64,000 nucleotides of DNA from Lyophyllum atratum (Eukaryota > Basidiomycota > Agaricomycetes > Agaricales > Lyophyllaceae). The position numbers and the translations under genes are program-made. Below, in pieces: positions 36,981 through 49,100 of the stretch. The stretch lies in contig JACGCN010000001.1 of assembly GCA_014905825.1 (NCBI GenBank), positions 1,922,001 to 1,986,000 of the forward strand, read 5' to 3'. Below the pieces are notes generated by a model that saw only the letters and a program-made list of their open reading frames with translations, ran no database searches and was not told the DNA's origin. Position 1 is the stretch's first letter; each line of letters begins with the position of its first letter.

Positions 36981-39290
36981 ATGGTAATACATTATTTTAT
37001 CCAACGCTGCGTGATACTGATCATTTGAAAGTTAATCCGTGTCAGATCGAAAGACGGGAATTTCAGATTTGAAGTAGAACCTACCACCGATATCTCGGAA
37101 CTGTTGGCGAAGGTACGCCGTATCTATCCAGTGGACTGTCATACGGCTCAGGTGACACCAATAGATCTTGGAAACGACAACAGATGCGGACCCATCGACT
37201 TTTACGATCTCCAACCAGCCACGGGGTAACGAAGCAAAGATTTCAGACTTGAAAGGCAGAAGCTTGCAGAATCTGGGATTGAGGTGAGCTCGATGGACAT
37301 TTCCTCGCGTTAATTTATTTAATATGTTCTTTAGCCACGGGGATCTTGTCTTCGTAGGATATCAAAGTAAACCATCTTCTTCAGGAAGCAACGAGATTGT
37401 CTCAGACGCGCAACCGAGCGTTCCCAGCACCCGAGACGCCACCAAACGCCCATGGGAGGTCGTTACTGAAGATGCCGTGGATATCTACTGGCGCAGTCAA
37501 TCAGGCAAAATTCCGCGCGGCCGTGACGCGCGACTCTGCAAACATGGTGCTAACGCCATGTGCGACTACTGCATGCCCCTCGAACCTTACGATGCTGCGT
37601 ATCACAAAGAAAACAGTATCAAGCATCTATCGTACCACGCGTATCTCCACAAGATCACGCCGCAGGCCACTGCCTCTGCTGCTTCGACGCTCCCTCCTCT
37701 AACACCGCTCTCATACAAAGTGAAAATACCATGTCCGAGCGGTGGCCACGCCCCATGGCCAGCCGGAATCTGTACAGCCTGCCAACCGTCTGCGATAACC
37801 CTCGCGTCGCAGCCATTCCGGATGGTCGACCATTTGGAGATCGCGTCAACAGACATCATCGAGCGGTTCCTACAGGCGTGGCGTAGGACTGGTCTTCAGC
37901 GCTTTGGATGGCTCATCGGTCGTTACGAACCCTATGACGACAAGGTGCCAATGGGTGTCAAAGCTGTTGTAGAGGCTATCCACGAGCCGCCCCAGGAGGG
38001 GGAACTAGACGGGCTTACGCTCGGCCTGCCCTGGGAGGATGAACCACGTATACGGGAGCTGGGGAAGTCCGCCTCGACCCCTTTGACCATTGTGGGATAC
38101 ATCTTCACCGATCTGGACCCGACGCCAGAAGATCGCACGAAGAATGTGTATAAACGACACCCGGGCTCGTTCTATCTATCCTCGTTGGAAGCGATCTTTG
38201 CCGCGACGATGCAGAAGGATAGCCCTACTCCTTCACGATCCTCGCCCACGGGGCAATTTGCTTCTCGCCTAGTCACTGCCGTGCTGACGGCGACTGAGGA
38301 TGGTCAGGTGGATGTTTCCGCATACCAGGTCTCGGAACAGGCCGTTGCAATGGTGGATGCGGATATGATCGAGGCGAGTGTGGATCCAGGAATTGTGAGG
38401 GTCAAAGACGAGGACAGAAGCGAGGATTCCGCCCGTTATGTTCCCGACGTCTTCTTCACATACAAGAACGAATATGGGCTCGAGGTCAAGAAGAGCGCCA
38501 AGCCATGTTTCCCTGTGGAGTATCTAATGCTGAACGTATGTCGTGTCGAGGCTTTGCTGATCTATCAGAAACTTGACCTCTGAATTTTCAGGTCACGCAC
38601 GGATTTCCTCAGAACCCTTCTCCTATATTCCGTTCGACTCGCTTCAACATCGAGAACCGACCTGGGCTCGAGGATCAGCGCGTCGAGCAGGTGTTGTCCA
38701 CCCTTGCGACCCTTGACGCGCCCAACATCCACGATAGCCGTACCGCTCAACCCGGAGAAACCCAGAAGCGGATGGAGCTCGCTAAATGGCTAAGTGATTG
38801 GCACCTCGTCGCGTTCTTGGGCACCACCCAGCTTTTCTCGCCAGTGAGTGCAGCGATTCGATAACCAACCTTCCAAATCCACTAATACAAGTTCATAGGA
38901 GGATATGAAGCTGCTTGAGCATACGGTTTCGGACCCTAATCTTTTAGAGAATCTGTCGCTTCTCGATCCACTGCTTGCAACGGAAGGCTGGCACACACTG
39001 ATGACATTTACGCGGGAGAGTGCTCGTGCGTCCCTATCCTTGGCATCTCACTTACATATGCTAACACGGATGCTACAGCTGCGCGTCCCGCATCGTCCGC
39101 ACCCGGGGCGTTGCCTTCTGGCATGGACGAAGATATCCCGCAAGAAGTGTTCGACCAGATCGCAGCGGAAGAAGCCGCCCGCGCCGCCTCTGGTCCTAGC
39201 GGTGTCCAGGGGGTCCGAGTTTGCCCCCACTGCACGTTTGAGAACGACCACAGCCGCCCCGACTGTGAGGTCTGCGGGCTGCCCTTGTAG
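36981..39290 (+). CDS. npl4: NPL4, cofactor of the Cdc48/p97 segregase
   Basis: NPL4 with UFD1 guides ubiquitylated clients to Cdc48 in ERAD and chromatin extraction. The start codon ATG (36981-36983) is its own exon, followed at once by GTAATAC. The next exon gives LIRVRSKDGNFRFEVEPTTD, then ILETTTDADPSTFTISNQPR and DLKGRSLQNLGLSHGDLVFV, the ubiquitin-like domain. The NPL4 zinc region is LCKHGANAMCDYCMPLEPYD with KHLSYHAYLHKI. The MPN-like domain has RFGWLIGRYEPYDDKVPMGV, IVGYIFTDLDPTPEDR and GSFYLSSLEAIFAA. The C-terminus ends in a RanBP2-type zinc finger, VCPHCTFENDHSRPDCEVCG. About seven exons. Confidence 0.95.
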
Positions 39291-40123
39291 ATGAGGCATG
39301 TATGTATATGTAACGCTGAAGAATAAAGGAATAACAGATGCGAGCCGCTGATGTCACGCCTGAGGCAGGCATGCTACATTCGTAGCTCAACAAAATACAT
39401 GAGTTTGATCAGGGCCTCAAACTGGCTCACCGCATGCTAGGTAACTACTGCCCCCACCTGACGCCTTCCTCATCCCAACAGGCAGAACCACTACTACTAC
39501 TACTACTACATAGTCAGCGGCACAAGCGAGGGCGCTGAACTCATTAATGGTTGCGAATTTATCGACCTAAAACCAGATCCTACGGTTCCCTGACGCGTCC
39601 GAAGCATACATTCTCCTCTATCTACCATGGAAGCCATCTACGACACGCGCTAATCACAGTCAAACGCGTCATTTCAAAAGAATCCTCATATTCTGTCCAC
39701 AGCTCATTCCAACAAACGACTTCAATGATACAATTGATACAAAAAGTAATAAAAAACATGTCTAACTCGTAAGGTCATCATCTCCGTATAGTATGTGTGA
39801 TAAACATTATGTTGTGCGCGCGCGTGGCCCCGAAGACCGTCCTGTGTGTGGTGTGCAACATTGACGTGAAAAGAAATTTGGCAGTGGGAAAGAATGGGAA
39901 GGAGCGTCTGTGTCATGTTGAATGTGAGAGGGGGGATTGTGGAAATTGATAAAATCTCAGTGTCTTTGACCTACGGCAGGTGGTCCATTGTATGATGCGA
40001 AAGGGGAGAATGCTGAGGCTGGAGGGCATCATCGAGTGTATCAGTGATGAAGGTGAAGTGAAGAAGGTGCAGGTGGTGGCGGTGGTATCGCTGTCCGAGA
40101 GCAGAAGGCCTAGACTCGTGTCC
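39291..40123. other. Convergent intergenic region with a CTA microsatellite
   Basis: No supported gene lies between the 3' ends of NPL4 and the Nudix gene. A CTA triplet repeat of about 6.5 units lies at 39491-39509. Open frames here are short and unrecognisable. Confidence 0.4.
39491..39509. repeat. (CTA)n microsatellite
   Basis: CTACTACTACTACTACTAC, just over six units, in the intergenic space after NPL4. Confidence 0.9.
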
Positions 40124-41675
40124 TCACCGGCCAAGCAACCACCACACCGCGAACGCAACGCCAAATAGGATCCCAAGGGCGCGCGCGACGATCACGACGA
40201 CAAGGGCCTTGCGGATGGCAGCGTAGAACGTGCTAAGCGCCGATCCGGACCAGTTGATACTAGACGCGAGGGCGTCAGATCAGGTTCGAAGGACGTTGGT
40301 CAGATGACGGATTAAACTTACCGCCTATCGTTGGTGCCGCCGGCCCTTACACTTGCCTCCCATCCACGAACAACTGCGCGATAGCGCTTGCCAAAGACCC
40401 TGTATAAAAACATCAGAGGGGCGACGAGGCAAAGTAGGAGGGTAAAACATACCAGATCCAGAAGTTGACGTCAGGGTACGAGAACCTGGGGAAGACGCTT
40501 GCGAGACTAGGGGCGACGACGTCCATCCGTAAGCCTTCGAATTCTGTCTGATACGGGAGCTGCATCACGGCCGATAAGGGCGAGGACATTCCTGAAGCTA
40601 CTTCTTCAAGAGGGTTTGTGAACCTCGAGGTTGGCGGCGGGAACATCATGTATGACATCAGATCTAGCATCATGCCGAGGGAGAGACCCCATAGCTTGAG
40701 GTGTGGGGGCGGCGGGGACGGAACGCCTTTTTCGAGAGTGCCTGGTTCATTTGAGTTGGCCAGAGGGGCTGGGCTCGTGCTGGAGCCAGTGTCAAGGAGG
40801 ATGGCAGGGAACTGCATGCTGCCTATGAGCAATCGTACCAATAGGCGGAGGGCGGTGGATTGCTTCGGTGCGAGGCGGGAGGCGGCATCAACTGTGACAG
40901 TGGACCAGCGAGGTGGAGTGTTGGGGGAGACGAGAGAAGCGAGAGAAACCCAATGGAGGGATGTGGACTCGACAGGATCCGGAGGTGGTGCTTGAGGTGC
41001 TACTTGGAGAAATACGAAGGGGGAGAGAATCATGAGGAGGCGCTTTCCGAGGGAGGTGGTGATTTCGCGGTCGTCGAGTTGGCCGACACATATGTATTGG
41101 CGCTCGGCGAGGTCAACGCCTATCTCTTCCCACGTCTGGCGCATGGCTGAAACGCGCGATTTAGAAGAAAGGAGAGGTCAGAAGAAAAGGGTTCGCACCT
41201 GTGTAGAGTCCACCTTCGTCGTCTGGTTCCATCCTTCCACCAGGGAACGCGACATGGGTCTCCTGGGGGTTCCGCAGTCGCGACTGCGCGAGGGACACGT
41301 CGTCCAATGGAGCGTTTTGTCGGTGCAAAAAGAGGATTTCTGGACGCGCATTTGGGTCGTTGACCCAGTCGAGTTCAAAGAACTCTGTGAGAGTGGGTGG
41401 GGTGTCGGGTGTTGGTGGTACAGGGGCAGACGGTGATGGTACAACACGGATGATAAGGGCAACAGCTGCTCTGCGGGGCTCTATGCAAATGGTCAGCAGA
41501 CATATAGTGATGCGGGGTAAGATACGGACGTGTGGGGGGCGATGCTATGATACGGGGCGGGGTTGTTCTTATTCTGTGGAGGGCCCTGGAGAGCAGGGGT
41601 ATGGTGTTCACGGGTTTTTCTACGGAGGGTGAGCAGGACATCATCCAGGAGAAGAACGGACTTGCCTTGGGACAT
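40124..41675 (-). CDS. Nudix hydrolase-like protein with C-terminal membrane segment
   Basis: The start is MSQGKSVLLLDDVLLTLRRK. After an intron, PRRAAVALIIRVVPSPS and DPNARPEILFLHRQ open the Nudix fold, with HVAFPGGRMEPDDEGG and, across an intron, TAMRQTWEEIGVDL forming the Nudix box. The box normally reads RExxEExG; here the first Glu is Gln, but the metal-binding EE pair is kept. LMILSPFVFLQVAPQAP follows. A C-terminal extension contains YPDVNFWIWVFGKRYRAVV and a hydrophobic end (ALVVVIVARALGILFGVAFA, then VWWLLGR), probably a membrane helix. The layout resembles CoA/nucleotide-diphosphate Nudix enzymes such as Pcd1/NUDT8, but the substrate cannot be told. Four or more introns. Confidence 0.82.
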
Positions 41676-41762
41676 GGCCGTCACGAATGCACACAGCGTC
41701 CCCAAACTTTTCGTTTCTGACGTCGCTCGCTCGGCTGATCCCGACATGTTTCCCCAAATAGA

Positions 41763-42677
41763 TTATGAGACAACAATCCACCCCGCTTTCATCTTCAACT
41801 CCCCGCTTCTACATCCGCTCAGCGGCCACCATTCAACTCCACCGTCTAATATATCATCCACGTCCACTGAAAGCTGCCCCACCACCGACTCTACGTCTAC
41901 TATCTTCACCGTGATTACGCATGCCCCTCGGTTGGCACAGTAGAAATCGTGTTGTGCCTCCCAGCTCGGATTACTCGTGTGCTCTAGCCGATGCGTCGTG
42001 TACACAGGAGCGCCGTCGTGTCCCAAGCTGACCTGCGCCACCGATCCAGAGTTGCTAGCATCAAGTCGGCGAGCTCCCGAGATATGCAGAGACACTATTC
42101 CACGCGCTTGCAACTACGATGAGATAATTAAAACACAAATACAGCGATCTCTTACAGTTTCCAGATGCGCCGTCCGATTGAACAGCTGGATAATAGATCA
42201 AGTCCACTAGTAACTCCCCACGCTGCTTCTCATCCCTCTTCAAAGGAAGATGAAGGCCCCCCGGAGCACTTTCCTCCTTCAACTTGGACAGATCAAAGCG
42301 GGCCTCTCCCAGGAGAGCGTCTCGTCGATGTTCGTGATGGTCGTTCAGGCGTAGATTCAAGGTATCGTCTAGCGAGTGGATCACTATGTATTTCGTTTCC
42401 ATCCATGTAGGTTCGAATCTACGTATCAAAGAACTCAGATAAGACACGTCTCGCGCGATGTATATACACACTCGTGCGACTGATAGCTAGTTTTCACGAC
42501 GGCTTCCGCCTCATTAATGCCTATTTCCACGAATGGATCCGGCGAGCCTCCTCGGAGTCTACTCCATGGGATGATATGTGCAGACTGTACAGTCAGGCGA
42601 ACGACGCCGATCGGGCTCATCAGTGGTGTGCTTTTCACAGAAGGGGCTTGCAAGTGAGCTCTGCGGCGAAATAGCAT
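41763..42677 (-). CDS. Short two-C2-domain protein, paralogue of part of tricalbin
   Basis: The start MLFRRRAHLQAPSVKSTPLM leads to IGVVRLTVQSAHIIPWSRLR, then GGSPDPFVEIGINEAEAVVK. FEPTWMETKYIVIHSLDDTL continues the same C2 domain. The second C2 starts ARGIVSLHISGARRLDASNS and ends PLSGCRSGELKMKAGWIVVS. These align with the first two C2 domains of the tricalbin at 46140-51423 (PTWMETKFLLVNSLNESL, FPLSACKSGKIRISAEW). The TM hairpin, SMP lipid-transfer domain and later C2 domains are absent. Frames and splice sites look intact (intron GTGTGT..TACGTAG), so it may be a working small C2 protein rather than a pseudogene. It diverges from MTQ2, 135 bp apart. Confidence 0.68.
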
Positions 42678-42812
42678 GTATTGAGCAACCTCGGCGACTC
42701 CTGTCTTGTCCGTTTCGCTGTCCGTCTAATCAGCTAGAGTTGTTTGGCTAGATCGGATGCCGGCTGCATGGCGCAAGCAAGGAGATAAGATTTCTGCCTT
42801 GCATATGTAGGC

Positions 42813-43812
42813 ATGATTCCAACACCAGATCTGTCTCATTTAACGGCCAAAGACTACGACCACGTATATGAACCCGCAGGTAAACCCAATACTCCTGATC
42901 CTTCATCATCCCTAACGTGTTACGTTCAGAGGACACCTTCCTGCTTCTCGACGCGCTTGAGGCCGACGAGCAGGAGCTCAAGAGCCTGCATCCCACGATA
43001 TCCCTCGAGATCGGGTGAGTCGCAGAGACATGCCCCAGAGCTATCCACCCATACCTCCCTCGACACAGCTCGGGATCGGGATGCGTAACCAGCTTCATTG
43101 GTAAGATCCTCGGACCGTCTGTACGTACGTCACCCACCTATCTTCGACGCCTGGCGAATAATGATCCAACACTTGCTAGTATACCTCAGCACGGATATAA
43201 ACCCCCACGCCTGTCGCTGTACCCTATCCACTGGCGCACAAAACCAGGTGCTCCCCGGCCCAACTACCTCGCACGGATTTTCATTTCTCAAAAGCAGCTC
43301 TCTTCTCTCTCAGGTCGCGCTCGACGCTATAAACGCAAATTTCGCTGCGCCACTCACTGCACGCCTAAAACACACCGTCGACGTCATCCTCTTTAACCCC
43401 CCGTACGTGCCTACCATCCCCGACGAGGCCAGCGGCGCGCAGGGCACTCGCGGCATCGAGGGATCCTGGGCCGGGGGCACGCACGGCATGAGCGTGACGG
43501 ACCTCTTCCTTGAACGCGTCGAGGTAGGCGATATTAATTTCTGGACTGTGTCAAGATAGCTAACGCGATGTACGCTAGGAGCTCATGTCCGATCGGGGAC
43601 GGTTCTATCTCGTCGCAGTCGCGGAGAATAACATACCGGATATACAAGAGCGGATGCTCACGCGGCATGGGCTGCAGAGTCAGGTGAGTGGGCGGCTGTT
43701 GGTTTGCTACCTCTTGCTCACGACAAGGTAGATCGTTCTCAATCGGAGAGCAGGCCGTGAGCACCTATTCGTGCTGAAGTTCGTCCGACAGCACCCAGTC
43801 AATGCAACATAG
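42813..43812 (+). CDS. mtq2: eRF1 methyltransferase catalytic subunit MTQ2 (HemK2 family)
   Basis: MTQ2 with Trm112 methylates the glutamine of the GGQ motif in release factor eRF1. The start MIPTPDLSHLTAKDYDHVYE joins across a 55-nt intron to EDTFLLLDALEADEQELKSL. The SAM site is ISLEIGSGSGCVTSFIGKI, then VYLSTDINPHACRCTLSTGA. The glutamine-binding motif is VDVILFNPPYVPTIPDE. IEGSWAGGTHGMSVTDLFLE matches the family's WAGG segment. The C-terminus is IVLNRRAGREHLFVLKFVRQ then HPVNAT. Five or more introns. The gene converges on TFB2, 108 bp apart. Confidence 0.93.
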
Positions 43813-43920
43813 CTTCAATAAATATTGAGGAAGTCAAGCAGCGGGAGCATCGATCAACTAAGATGATTAATAAGGTAGATGGAATACAAGGACAACACAC
43901 ATAGAAGAGGACAAAGTACT

Positions 43921-45923
43921 TCATGTCAACCCTCCAGTCGTTCTCCTCTCGATGAACCCACGAATATTTCCATGCCCCTCTAGACTCCCGAAAAAGCATC
44001 GCTTTCCCTGATTTTCCCAGATAACAACGTCCAGCTCTTTCGCATAGTTTAGCACCAGCTCGTAATCCGCTTGAGACGTGAACGAAGTATAGAGATATCC
44101 TGTGAAAGAATGGTCGGTCGACATGCACGAGATTAGATAGGATAGCGATGAACCTTCTGAGGACTTTAACCGGTTCCTTTCGAGCTCCCAGAGTCTGATT
44201 TGATCTTGAACGGTCACTGGTAGAAGTGGATTCTAGGCCAATATATGAGTTTGGCATTGACAGATACGACAGAGGAGGGATACAAACGTTCTTTCGCATT
44301 TGGGGATGAGCGTGGCTGATGAGATAGCTGATAATCTGCCCAAGACAAAGGGAGTCAGGAATCATCCACCGCACGGACAACGAGACACACCTGATCCGCG
44401 GAAATCCCGTTGTTGAGCGCCTTCTTGACGCTGTCGCGCGTGATAGAGCCTACAACGAGATTGGGGAAGCGATATTTCAAAGAAACGAAGAGATTGAGAA
44501 CAGCTGTTTTCAAGGGATTATCTGCCAGGATGTGAGGTGCGCCATCAGGGATGTCATAACATGATACCGCACCGGTGTAGGCGTATATTCGATAGTTGGT
44601 TTCCAGTACAATGAACCCGTCTTGGGGGCCTGAACTTGTCCCAGTGGCTGTCGGTAGGGGAGGTGAAGATGATGTCAATGTAGTCGCGAGGCGTGTTGGA
44701 CTAAAGCGACGGGAGGTAGGCTATGAATCGGTGTTTAATACAAGCAGCCGAAGTGCATTATATCTGGGCGCACCTTCCGTTGCCATATAAGCCCGTAGTC
44801 ACGTAAGTCTTCCAGCATCGCCTTTTGGCTGGGACCTAGGTGGTCTGTGGAGTATTCCTAGACCAGGAGTGAATCAGAGGGGATGGGGATTGCTGGTTCT
44901 AAGAAACTAACCCTGCCTAGTTGCATAGTAGATAGCATGAACAAGAAGCTCAGGACTTCAACGAGATCCATTTTCCGCTCCTGTGCCGCTGGTAAGAACC
45001 TCATGCGAGAGCTCATCAAACGAGTAGCCTACCTCGGCCATGTGCAGATACTGAAGCAGAAGGTCCCAGAGCTGATCGTGCGGGGAGTGCAGGAGGAACT
45101 GGAATCCTGCCGACGTGATTTGAAGAGGAGCACCACTTGAACGATATTGAAAGACGGAACAAGAGCTACGGCAACAGACTCACCGGAGACTGACCATCAG
45201 TCCGCTCCGCTGAAGGAGGTAGAGCACGCCGGTGGAAGGTTTACTTGGACTTTGGCCTGTGCCAGAGGATACCATATAATGGAGGATGGTCTGTCTCCGG
45301 GTTTAGTCACTCACACCGACGGCAGGGAATATCGTACACACCTCCCATCTTTCCAATGCATACCCATCGAGACCCTCAACATCAAGAGGTGCGCGTTTGT
45401 CATCCGCCTCCCCAGGTACTCCAAAGCTTCCGCTCGTACCGCTTAAGCACCTCGTCAGACATAATCTATCGTTCAGCCATTGCACATTCACCTCCCCGTG
45501 ATTGCCTGCCGGAAACTTGTCTTGAACGTCGAGTTCAGAGCCAGCTTGACCGCCGAGTTGGGCAGGATATGAAGTCTAGAGAGTGTGCCCAGTGCGTCAT
45601 CGTACAACCTGTATGGGTATCATGAAGCCATCCGACGGGAACACCGAAAGATCACACATCTAACGCAACTGTTTTCCTTCGCGGACAACCCATGCTGCCA
45701 TCGTCGAGGCGGGTATGGCGGATTCCAGCCAGAGGAGGCTCATCACGAGCTGCCTTTCCAAGGGTCCTAACAGGCGATATATGGAGAGGCATGAGGAGGG
45801 CAGCTGGTACAGGCGGGTGAGCGTATTTTGTGATTGGGATTGCAGAAAGGGAATGAGGGTATGAGGAGCAGGCGGCTTGGGTATTGCGTCAGTCGCGCTT
45901 TGCGGCCGCATGGTCGATGCCAT
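43921..45923 (-). CDS. tfb2: TFIIH subunit TFB2 (p52/GTF2H4)
   Basis: TFB2 anchors and regulates the XPB helicase in TFIIH for transcription and nucleotide-excision repair. The ATG at 45923 gives MASTMRPQSATDAIPKPP, then HTLIPFLQSQSQNTLTRLYQ and LPSSCLSIYRLLGPLERQLV, typical of the p52 N-terminus. The middle has DQLWDLLLQYLHMAEV, FLFMLSTMQLGR and SQKAMLEDLRDYGLIWQRK. DGFIVLETNYRIYAYTGAVS follows. The end has LYTSFTSQADYELVLNYAKE and VVIWENQGKRCFFGSLEGHG. About ten short introns split it, so no single long frame is visible. The order of segments and the C-terminal motif make the call firm. Confidence 0.9.
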
Positions 45924-46139
45924 CACGGTCGTTTGCAAAAGAAGACAAGTTTGGCAAAGTTGACCATGACGCGACTCTTATGCATCTATTATGTTGGGAC
46001 GCCAAAATTCATTCAAGGTATACTATATATACAAGGAAAATGGTCCGCAAATAAGAAAGAGCAAGCATACTGTCAGTCGTAGTGTAGATTAAGTAAGGTC
46101 CCAGGTCAAGATATAATTGAGGGGTCAACGGGAGCTTCA

Positions 46140-49100
46140 TCACTCCTCGGCGTCAGGTGCAGGGCGCCGCGATCTCCCAATGCTGAACCGAGAAGGGGAG
46201 CTTATGGAGGGGGACCGGTTCCCTCGGTCGGTCGACGCAATCGACGCACTGCTGTTGCTGGGGTTGATGCTCGGGTCGAACTCCAAGCGCAGCGTTAACT
46301 GCCCCTCCTGGCGAAGTTCCACAGTGACGTCTGCAGCAGTTAATCCGTGGGGTTGTACGTGGCGCCAGATCTGATGACAGTGTAAGTAGAACCCATGATG
46401 CATTGGAATAGTTACTGACATCGACTTCGCCTTCTCCCAGATCCTTGTCTTTACCTAAAGTCTTGTGATCGTGAACCCATACAAAGAGTTTCTGTGTATG
46501 AGGGCCAGCGGTAAATGTGAATCCCTCGTTCCTAAAGGCAAGGGCTTAGTTCTAATGATAATCTTGATCTATGGCTACGCACCATTGAGGCGTCGCTGTT
46601 CTGCCGACGTGTTTCGTCTTGAATTCTTTATCGCCCACACGAACGGTTACGTAGGGTTTGCTATCTTGGCTAGACAGATCTTTCGCGCTCTGAACTGTAA
46701 CCCGGAGGGTCCCGGGTTCATGAGGCTCTGGACTGCTACCGTTCATGACAGGGAATGCCGCAGCCTTGCTCTCTATGCCATCAGGGACGCCAACTGGCTT
46801 CGACGCTTGCCCAGAGGGCGTATCCTTAGAGACTTCTTGCTCATGATCGCGATCCCCTCTTTTGAAGACCCCAGCGACGCCATGGAACACTCCTTTTCCA
46901 GCGGAGACAGGAAGTCCTCCGAATTGGGTCATTGCTCGCCCAGCGGTGGAAAATGTTGACGTGTTTTTTCGTGATTTTGTTATCATTGCGGGCTGGAACA
47001 TGAGTCGGACCCGGACGTGACCCTTCTCCCCATGTTTCGGCGATACGAGGCTGAGTGTCCGCTCGCTAGCCTGGAACGGCTCGATTTCGAGAAGATCGAT
47101 TTTTGCTGTACCGAGACTCTTCGCCTGCTCGATTTGGTTCCAATCGAATATTTCGACTTCAAGATCAGATGCAACTCGAGATGGCTACAAATCATACACA
47201 TCAGAATTTCGCCTGAACGTAAAGCACTGCCATCGTACCACTTGGACCACGAAACTGTCATTCCATTCTGGGGTGACTGTTTTCTTCTTAACATCTGACT
47301 TGAAGACTTTCTCTCCGTTGAGCGAAAAGACAGCGTATGGATCAGATTTTCCTGAGTAGCAAGTAATGAGTATATCTTCCGCGGAAGACTTCAAGCAATT
47401 TTACCTCCTCTGTCTGCACCTTGAATGTCATGGCCATCGATAAGGTCCACACGAAGCGTCCCTTGGTCTAAAGGTATGGATGTATCAGAGTGGAATCAGC
47501 CTTTATGATCACACGCACTGTTAATAGTCTCTCGGGGTTCGAGTTTGACGGGTACCGGGACGTAACGAGCTTCGACTTTAACCGTCGAACGGTTGTGCTC
47601 AGTCTTGTCAAGAAGTGTGAACGATTGCGGACCGTCCTGAGGAGTATTCAGCAACAAATCGCAATAACGACGCTGCAGGAACGCGTACCAATGTCGACTG
47701 CAAGAACGGCTTCGCATCGCCCTTCCATTCGCCGATGATGTCATCCTTTTCACCTTCCTCAGCCTCATTCAATCGCAACCACACTTGGCTGAAATCAATC
47801 TCTTTGATAAAGCCTTCCCCAACATACTCCCAGTGTGCATTTGTGCTTGTGGCCTTAGTCGTGCTAAAGCAAGGCCAGTAGCCATCGTCGAGGAGGATTT
47901 CCAGTCGTGCCTTCTTGTGAAGTTCTCCAGCTACCACGTTGAATATGATGATGCCGGATTCTGTGGACATATATCAGCAACGGTGTGAGTTTCACGGACG
48001 AAACGTACGTTGAGAGAGAAGCTCTTCGATGCTCATGTCGACTCCCTTAGGAGGCTCCTTGGCCGCATCCGCGGGACCGGCCCCAACAGCCGTAGGCGAA
48101 GTTGGGCTGACAGGACTTGTGGGGCTGGCAGGGACCTTTGGCACCGATCCATTCGGGGCCTTAGCCTGGGTCTTGATAGTGATCCCAACAGGGGCACCGT
48201 GCTCCTCGTCGGATGAAGAGATTGACCACGAATCTTCATCTTGACTCTTCTGAATTTCGCTGCGGGGTGCATCGAACTTGACCCCGTTGAGGGCTAGGGC
48301 TGGAATGAATTCAGCTTTGTAGTGGAGCTTTCCCTTATATTCATTGCTCTTGTCCAGTTTGATAGGAGCTGTAGCATCTTTGGGACCCAGAGATTCAAAT
48401 GGATAGCGAGGATTGGTGGATTCCTTCGCGAGGTCGCCGAGATGCAGCTCCACTGTTCCAAGCGATCGATCCTAAGTACGATATATTTTTAGGTATAGCT
48501 CTCCTTTAAAAACGAGTTGTTCTCACTTTGGTCAAATGCTGATAGTCCATGCATTCTAGTAGAAGGTTCTGTTCGCAGGAAAGGACAGTGAGTAGGGAGC
48601 GGGAAGACACTCAGCGTTACCTACCTCTCGAAGAGAATGAACTATAATGACAGATACTCGTCAGATGAATCTAATTGTGAGCCATGATGGAAATGTACCT
48701 GGGATGTAAACAATTTCATCCCATATTGGGTTGAGATCTGGAGACTAGTCAGCATGTAAAATAATGATAAGATTCAATATCGCACTATTGTTGATGACTT
48801 CTGTCCGTGCTTTTGTGTCGTTGCCCGCCAGTACTCGTACATATGGATCACTCTGGAGATCGTTGAACACGTTAAGCGAGTCCACGAAATGAACAATGAC
48901 TTACTTTGCCGCCCAAAGTTGCTTCGACATTCCTGGATCACAGGATCAGAGAAGCGGATACCAAAGGATTGAAAGACACGCACTTGACATCAGTAGCCCT
49001 ATCTAGCAGTAGCCTGACAACACCAATGGGTGGTTTGTAGTGATCAGCTCCATGCAAACTACCCGCCATGTCAAGGGGCTTCCATTCCGCCGAAATCCTG

